Shown one piece after another: positions 59,384 to 64,000 of a stretch of DNA of 64,000 nucleotides. Position numbers and translations under genes: made by a program. The stretch's first letter is position 1. Each line of letters starts with the position of its first letter. The DNA is taken from contig NZ_LNBE01000003.1 in NCBI RefSeq assembly GCF_001445655.1, forward strand, positions 496,001 to 560,000. The letters run 5' to 3'. The notes under the pieces were generated by a model. It did not search any database. It saw only the letters and a list, made by a program, of their open reading frames with translations, and was not told where the DNA came from. This stretch comes from Streptomyces roseifaciens. GTDB lineage: Bacteria; Actinomycetota; Actinomycetes; Streptomycetales; Streptomycetaceae.

Positions 59384-60585
59384 CAGTCGAAGGCCGTCGC
59401 GTCGTACAGGTTCACGCCGAGCGCGGCCTTGCCCAGGTACTCCAGGCACTCCTCCGGTTTGGCGGGCATCACGGAGGCAAAGGACGCCTCGCGCACCAGC
59501 CGTTCCAGCGGCTGCGACCGGCTCACGGCCACCGAGCCGCAGATCCGTACGGCGTCCTGCGCGAGGGCGGGCCCGGTCTCGCCGACGACGTACTTCGCGG
59601 CGTGCACCGCGGCGTTGGCCTCCGCGCTGCCGCGCGCAGCGTCCACGCGCGCACCGGCCTCGGCGACCAGGGCCCGGGCGGCGCTCAGCCGCGCGGACAT
59701 CCGGCCGAGCTCGCGCTGCAGCACCGGCGACGCGGCGCGCCGGGGCGATGCGGCCACGTGGTCCGTGGTGAAGCGGAGGATCGCCTCGGCGATGCCCAGG
59801 TAGGCGCCGGTGTACCCGGCGATCATCCAGTGGGGTTCGCGCACCAGCTTGTACAGGGACATCCCCTCGACTCCGAGGAAGAGCCGGGAGCGCGGCACGG
59901 TCACCGCGTCCAGGGTCATGCCCGCGGTGCTGGTGCCGTACATGGCGGACAGGCTGTGCACCTCTCCGAAGCCCACACCGCGGTCGTCGGCGGCGACCAC
60001 GAAGTGCGAGACCTCGCCGCTGCCTTCGGTGCCCTCGGCGCGGGCGGCGACCACGTAGTAGTCGGCGACTCCCGCCAGCGACACGAAGGACTTCTCGCCG
60101 GTGATGACGTACCCGCCGTCCTCGGTGCGGCGGTAGGAGGTGCGCACGCCGCGGAGCTTGGCGCCGCTGCCGGCCTCGGAGGTGGCGGAGGCGAACAGCT
60201 TCCGCCCGTGGACCACCTCGTCGAAGAGCCAGGACCGGAAGGCCTCCGCCGCGGGCGGCAGGGGCGTGCCGGCGGACTCGCACAGGGAGCCGATCGCGAC
60301 GTTGTGCATGTTGAAGCCGAGGGCGGCGGCGCCGTTGTGCGCGCCCAGCACGGCGAGCACCCGGGAGTACGCGGCGAAGCCGAGCCCGGCCCCGCCGGCC
60401 TCGCGCGGCACGAGCAGGCCGAGCAGCCCGGCCTCGCGCAGGACGCGGTAGGTCTCGTGGCCGGTGGAGCGGCCCGCGTCCACCTCGGCGGCGAACGGGG
60501 CGAGGGCCGCCCCGGTCGCCTCGGCGACGTCGAGCAGTTCGTCGAATTCGGCGGGCAGCAGCTCGGTGGGCAGGGACATGGCCAT
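59380..60585 (-). CDS. Acyl-CoA dehydrogenase family protein, first of two
   Basis: A 401-residue flavoprotein. LLREAG-like N-terminal helices (VLREAGLLGLLVPREAGGAGLGF) lead to ASATSEAGSGAKLRGVRTSYRR (flavin loop), YVITGEKSFVSLAGVADYYVV and a C-terminal helical bundle ending AVRICGSVAVSRSQPLERLVREASFASVMPAKPEECLEYLG. The C-terminal signature differs from fatty-acid enzymes, so a carrier-bound or unusual substrate is likely. It is coupled to the MFS gene. It lies 50 bp after the second dehydrogenase gene. Confidence 0.87.
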   Translation of the reverse strand: MAMSLPTELLPAEFDELLDVAEATGAALAPFAAEVDAGRSTGHETYRVLREAGLLGLLVPREAGGAGLGFAAYSRVLAVLGAHNGAAALGFNMHNVAIGSLCESAGTPLPPAAEAFRSWLFDEVVHGRKLFASATSEAGSGAKLRGVRTSYRRTEDGGYVITGEKSFVSLAGVADYYVVAARAEGTEGSGEVSHFVVAADDRGVGFGEVHSLSAMYGTSTAGMTLDAVTVPRSRLFLGVEGMSLYKLVREPHWMIAGYTGAYLGIAEAILRFTTDHVAASPRRAASPVLQRELGRMSARLSAARALVAEAGARVDAARGSAEANAAVHAAKYVVGETGPALAQDAVRICGSVAVSRSQPLERLVREASFASVMPAKPEECLEYLGKAALGVNLYDATAFDW

Positions 60586-60634
60586 GAGGGGCCTTTCGGA
60601 AATCGGGTTCCCGGCTCGGGAATCGGTTCGCGAA

Positions 60635-61816
60635 TCAGTTTTCGACGGGGAGCCCGAATTCACGGGCGACCCCGATGCGCAGCAGGTCGTTGGGGCCTGC
60701 ATAAGTGAGCGCCGCCATGGGGCTGTGCAGATCGGCGGGGAGTTCGGAATCGGCGATGAAGGCCCGTACGCCCGACAGCGCGGTGGCGTGCTCGGTCAGC
60801 CGTACGTAGTCCTCGGAGACGGAGATCTTGGTCAGGGCGGCCTCGGCCGACAGCCGGCGGGTGGGCGTACCCGCGTCGAGCCGCGCCGCCATGGCGTACA
60901 GCAGCGTGCGGGAGCGGTGCAGGACGAGCGCCATGTCGCTGATGCGGGCGGCCACTTGGTGGCTGGAGCCCATGCGGCGGCCGAAGTGGCCGCGCTCGGA
61001 AGCCCAGTCCGTCAGGCGCTGCAGGGTGCGGCGCATCGGGCCGAGGGCGTAGCCGAGCAGCAGGGCCCGCTCCCAGGTGGTGGTGGAGGAGAGGATCGCC
61101 AGGCCCGACCCCTCGCCGCCCACCAGGCTGCCCGCGTCCAGGCGTACGCCGTCGAAGGCCAGCTCGCCCATCGGCACGCCGGGCAGCGCGGTCTTGGCGA
61201 ACGCCTCGGCACGGGTCACGCCCGCGGTGGCGACGGGGAACAGGAAGGCGGACAGGGAGAAGGGCGAGCGGCCCTGCTCGGTGCGGGCGAAGACGAGGGC
61301 CAGGTCGGCCACGGGGGCGGCGGTGATGAAGGTCTTGGCGCCCTCCAGAACGTAGCCGTCGCCGTCGCGCGTGGCGCGGGTGTCCATCGACAACGGGTCG
61401 CTGCCGCCCTTGCGTTCGGTGAGGGCGTGGCACAGCAGCTCCCGCCCCTCCTGGATGCGGGCGACGGACCGCCACGCGCCGGCCGGGAGCACGGCGCGCA
61501 GCGGATACTCCATGCCGAACACCTGGGAGGCCATGGCGTAGACGACGCCGGGGTCGGCGCCGGCCAGGCCGATGCCCTCGATCATGGCCAGCGAGCGGGT
61601 GACGGGCCCGGGGGCGGCGGCGCCCGCGGACGCCCCGGGCCCGGGCTCCGGGGCGTCCAGACAAAGCACGCCGAGCCCGGCGAGGGCCTCCCACTGGTCG
61701 CGGAAGCCCTTGCCGGCCAGCTGCTCCACCAGGGGCAGCGCCCGGTCGCGGTACTCGTCCACCACGGCCTCGGCCCCCGGGGGACCGGAGCGCAGCAGGC
61801 GATCGGCGGCGCTCAC
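60635..61816 (-). CDS. Acyl-CoA dehydrogenase family protein, second of two
   Basis: A 393-residue flavoprotein with a GTG start after GAGGAG. CHALTERKGGSDPLSMDTRATRDGDGYVLEGAKTFITAAPVADLALVFART is the flavin/substrate region, followed by TWERALLLGYALGPMRRTLQRL and HATALSGVRAFIADSELPADLHSPMAALTYAGPNDLLRIGVAREF. It differs clearly from its neighbour. Together with a stand-alone carrier protein and adenylating enzyme, one of the two may oxidise an aminoacyl-carrier intermediate, as PltE/RedW enzymes do for proline. Which one does so cannot be told here. Confidence 0.85.
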   Translation of the reverse strand: MSAADRLLRSGPPGAEAVVDEYRDRALPLVEQLAGKGFRDQWEALAGLGVLCLDAPEPGPGASAGAAAPGPVTRSLAMIEGIGLAGADPGVVYAMASQVFGMEYPLRAVLPAGAWRSVARIQEGRELLCHALTERKGGSDPLSMDTRATRDGDGYVLEGAKTFITAAPVADLALVFARTEQGRSPFSLSAFLFPVATAGVTRAEAFAKTALPGVPMGELAFDGVRLDAGSLVGGEGSGLAILSSTTTWERALLLGYALGPMRRTLQRLTDWASERGHFGRRMGSSHQVAARISDMALVLHRSRTLLYAMAARLDAGTPTRRLSAEAALTKISVSEDYVRLTEHATALSGVRAFIADSELPADLHSPMAALTYAGPNDLLRIGVAREFGLPVEN

Positions 61817-61830
61817 AGTGTCTCCTCGTT

Positions 61831-61866
61831 CTCCCCCAGAGCCTGAACGGCCTGGGAGGTACCCCC
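61831..61866. repeat. Streptomyces-type intergenic palindrome
   Basis: CTCCCCCAGAGCC and GGCCTGGGAGGTACCCCC form an imperfect hairpin of the type scattered through many Streptomyces genomes. It lies in the 120-bp gap between the carrier protein and the dehydrogenase gene and may attenuate transcription there. Confidence 0.6.
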
Positions 61867-61937
61867 ATCTCCGCCTGCGCGGCGCAGAGGTGCGGGCATC
61901 ACGGTCGGGTGCGGCCCGGTGGCCGCGCATGCGTCGC

Positions 61938-62201
61938 TCACCGGGCTACTCCCGCCCGGAGGTCCTCCAGCACGCTCCACAGCGCCTGCGGGCTGCGGAA
62001 GTTGGCCGCGACGATCTCGGTGTCCGGCAGCACGATGCCGGCCTGCGCGTCGAGCGCGGCGACGATCTGCATGATGGACAGGGAGTCCAGCAGGCCCTGT
62101 TCGAGCAGCGGGGTGTCGGGCAGGAGCTGCCGGGGCTCCTCGCCGCGCCCCCAGGTGATCTTGCTGCTGATCAGGGTGCAGAGATCCTCTACGGTGTTCA
62201 C
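61938..62201 (-). CDS. Stand-alone acyl/peptidyl carrier protein
   Basis: An 87-residue carrier protein. The phosphopantetheine Ser is in LLEQGLLDSLSIMQIVAALDAQAG, with typical helices 1 and 3 (VEDLCTLISSKITW, FRSPQALWSVLEDL). It starts with GTG after AAGGAG and follows the adenylating enzyme by 34 bp. It would carry the activated amino or acyl group for the two dehydrogenases. Confidence 0.92.
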   Translation of the reverse strand: MNTVEDLCTLISSKITWGRGEEPRQLLPDTPLLEQGLLDSLSIMQIVAALDAQAGIVLPDTEIVAANFRSPQALWSVLEDLRAGVAR

Positions 62202-62235
62202 GCTCGGGCTCCTTCTGTGGCGAGTGGTGGACGGA

Positions 62236-63831
62236 TCAGGCGGTGTGCGGCCCGTCGGTGCGGGCGGCGAGCGCGCGGCGGTCGACCTTGCCGCGGGCGT
62301 TGACGGGCAGGGCGGCGGCGGGGACGACGCGGTCGGGCAGCATGCGCAGCGGCAGGAGCCCGCGCAGACCGGCGAGGATCCCCTCGGCGGTCTCCTCGGG
62401 GGAGGTCTCGGCAGCGGCCGCGGCCCCCGTCCCGCCCCCGTCGCTCTGGACGTACGCCCAGATCTCGCCGTGGTGCGCGCCGTCCTTGGCGACGACGGCG
62501 GCGGCGGTGACGCCGGGCAGTGCGAGCACGGCGCTCTCGACGTCGAGCAGGTCGATGCGGTGGCCGCGCCGCTTGACCTGGGTGTCGCCGCGGCCGCGCA
62601 GGAACACGCGGCCGTCGGCGGCGATGCGGCCGATGTCGCCGGTGGCGTAGGCGCGGCGGGCGACGCCGTCGCGGAAGCGCACCGTGCGGGTGGGGTCGGT
62701 GAGGGTCCCGTCCTGCAGGTATCCCTGGAAGACGGTGGCACCGGCGACGTGGATCTCGCCGGTGCCGTCGGTGGGCAGGCCGTCCTCGCCGAGGACGTCG
62801 ACGACGTCGCCGTCGACGGCCCGGCCGATGGTGGCCTCCTGGTCGGCGGTCCAGCTGGCGGGCACCCGGCTGTACGTGCAGACGTTGGTCTCCGTCGGCC
62901 CGTAGAGGTTGTAGAGCGGCACGTCGCCCAGGAGCCCCAGATAGCGCTCCAGGGGGCGCGGGGCGAAGGGTTCGCCCGCGAAGGCCGCCACGCGCAGGGA
63001 AGGCGGGAAGTCCTCCGCGATGCCGCCCCGTTCGAGCATGCCCTGGTAGAGGGAGGGCACCGCGTAGAAGGCGGTGATGCGCTGCTCGTGGAGCCAGCCG
63101 ACGACGTCGCGCGGGAAGGCCCGCAGGACGTCGGGCATGAGGACGGCGCAGGCGCCCGCCGCGGCCGTGCTGAACAGGTCGAAGGTGGTGAGGTCGAAGG
63201 TCAGCGCGGCCTGCGAGCCCACGCGGTCGGTCTCCGTCAGCCCGAGCTCGGCGGCGGCCCACAGCGCGAAGTGGGCGACGTTGGCGTGGGAGAGGAGCAC
63301 TCCTTTGGGGCGGCCGGTGCTGCCGGAGGTGAACAGGACGTAGCCGCCGCTGCCGGCCGGCGCGGGCAGCGGGGCGGGCTTGTCCGCGGCCGCGAGCGTG
63401 CGCACCCGGTTCAGGCCGTGGTCCAGCGTGCCCTCGTCCGGCGCGGGGCCCGCTCCCGCCTCGGCGGCGGCGCGGCGGCAGCCCTCCAGGGAGCGGTCCG
63501 GGGCGAGCAGGAGGGAGATCCCGGCGCCGCGCACCATGTGGGCCGTGCGGACGGGCGGGTCGGCGACGTCGAGCGGGGCCACGACGGCCCCGGCCCGCAG
63601 CGCGGCGTAGATGCCGAGGACGGCCTCGGAGCCCTTGGGGGCCAGGACGCCCACCCGGTCCCCGGTCTCCAGGCCGGCCGCGCGGAGCTGCCGGGCCAGA
63701 TCGCCGACGGCGCGGTCCAGTTCGGCGTAGGTCCAGGTGCGGCCCCCGGCGGTGAGGGCGGGACGGGAGGGGTGCCGGCGCGCGGACGCGGCGAGCAGGC
63801 CGTCCAGGCGGACGTCGTCGAGGTCGCTCAT
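62236..63831 (-). CDS. Stand-alone adenylation enzyme, possible L-prolyl-AMP ligase
   Basis: A 531-residue ANL-superfamily ligase with the A domain core: A3 LFTSGSTGRPKGVLLSH, A5 YNLYGPTETNVCTY, A7 YATGDIGR, A8 GRGDTQVKRRGHRIDLLDVE and A10 LPVNARGKVDRR. Aligning by eye with GrsA, the pocket reads Asp213, Leu214, Phe217, Tyr256, Ala283, Ala285, Leu309, Val317, Cys318, Lys515, close to the proline code of PltF/RedM-type enzymes. It would load the adjacent carrier protein. DltA-like D-alanine ligase is an alternative. It overlaps the upstream hydrolase by 4 bp. Confidence 0.85.
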   Translation of the reverse strand: MSDLDDVRLDGLLAASARRHPSRPALTAGGRTWTYAELDRAVGDLARQLRAAGLETGDRVGVLAPKGSEAVLGIYAALRAGAVVAPLDVADPPVRTAHMVRGAGISLLLAPDRSLEGCRRAAAEAGAGPAPDEGTLDHGLNRVRTLAAADKPAPLPAPAGSGGYVLFTSGSTGRPKGVLLSHANVAHFALWAAAELGLTETDRVGSQAALTFDLTTFDLFSTAAAGACAVLMPDVLRAFPRDVVGWLHEQRITAFYAVPSLYQGMLERGGIAEDFPPSLRVAAFAGEPFAPRPLERYLGLLGDVPLYNLYGPTETNVCTYSRVPASWTADQEATIGRAVDGDVVDVLGEDGLPTDGTGEIHVAGATVFQGYLQDGTLTDPTRTVRFRDGVARRAYATGDIGRIAADGRVFLRGRGDTQVKRRGHRIDLLDVESAVLALPGVTAAAVVAKDGAHHGEIWAYVQSDGGGTGAAAAAETSPEETAEGILAGLRGLLPLRMLPDRVVPAAALPVNARGKVDRRALAARTDGPHTA

Positions 63832-64000
63832 GGTCGGGTCTCCTGGCGCGGGGGCGGGCCGGCGGGGCCGGGGGCGGTGGCGAGGAAGGTCTGGACGGCG
63901 TCGACGACGTCGTCGGGCCGTTCGAGGTGCGGGGCGTGGCCGCAGCCGGCCAGCTCCAGGCGCTGCACGGGCCCGCCGAGGGCGCGCTCGGCCGCGTCGA
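63828..64000 (-). CDS. Alpha/beta hydrolase, C-terminal fragment (continues beyond window)
   Basis: Only the last 56 residues are visible. LELAGCGHAPHLERPDDVVDAVQTFL carries the catalytic His and final helix of an alpha/beta hydrolase. The tail is Pro-rich. The stop overlaps the adenylating enzyme start (ATGA), so it is the first visible gene of the same operon and could be a type II thioesterase-like or product-releasing hydrolase. Confidence 0.75.
   Translation of the reverse strand, partial: DAAERALGGPVQRLELAGCGHAPHLERPDDVVDAVQTFLATAPGPAGPPPRQETRP

Overview
The window is high-GC DNA with GTG and TTG starts, short 4-bp gene overlaps, and gene sets typical of Streptomyces (gluABCD, NsrR/Hmp, F420-dependent oxidoreductase, ethylmalonyl-CoA pathway with psd/pssA beside it). 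I read it as a Streptomyces chromosome segment. I saw no rRNA, tRNA or CRISPR array.

Region 1 (1-3.2 kb) is an accessory edge. It holds the 3' part of a clearly lower-GC helical-repeat gene, a degenerate IS3-type transposase remnant, and a tyrosine integrase whose second catalytic arginine appears mutated to cysteine. Ordinary chromosome resumes 20 bp later with a fused pcaD-pcaC gene that carries an unusually long Gly/Ala/Pro linker.

Region 2 (5-22 kb) holds housekeeping and export genes: MBL-fold hydrolase, exonuclease III, two secreted SGNH hydrolases, a GntR regulator beside a glutamate ABC transporter (gluABCD), a secreted cupredoxin, the nitric-oxide defence pair nsrR-hmp with a visible NsrR site, a secreted gamma-glutamyltransferase, a probable pentameric ligand-gated channel homologue, an isochorismatase-like protein and a MarR/MFS pair.

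Region 3 (22.9-33 kb) is a tightly overlapped pyrimidine/hydantoin catabolic operon (nitrilase-type amidohydrolase, class III aminotransferase, dihydropyrimidinase, F420-type luciferase-like oxidoreductase). A lipoate-ligase-like protein, a second gamma-glutamyltransferase-like protein, a HisN-type phosphatase and a phytoene-dehydrogenase-like flavoprotein follow.

Region 4 (33-41.6 kb) contains a four-gene minus-strand module: small membrane protein, HTH protein, small HTH protein and stand-alone Clp-N protein. Two promoters of identical geometry serve it, each carrying paired TTGAC-type inverted-repeat operators 28 bp apart. Then come a sirtuin, a secreted SH3/collagen-like protein, a TetR/SDR pair with matching operators, a BCCT transporter and glycerate kinase.

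Region 5 (41.9-52 kb) has phosphatidylethanolamine synthesis (psd-pssA) and the ethylmalonyl-CoA pathway operon (ccr, mutase, lyase, MaoC hydratase, acyl-CoA dehydrogenase), a TetR regulator and a 3-hydroxyacyl-CoA dehydrogenase. Region 6 (52-58 kb) has a HEAT-like protein, a radical SAM protein opposite an SRPBCC protein with a LexA-like box between them, and an MFS exporter fused to carboxypeptidase-regulatory-like repeats. Region 7 (57.6-64 kb) is a minus-strand small-molecule gene set (alpha/beta hydrolase, stand-alone adenylating enzyme, carrier protein, two acyl-CoA dehydrogenases, MFS exporter, flavin reductase). Its adenylation pocket resembles that of prolyl-AMP ligases, which suggests a pyrrole-type building block. 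Three intergenic regions contain dispersed GC-rich palindromic repeats.
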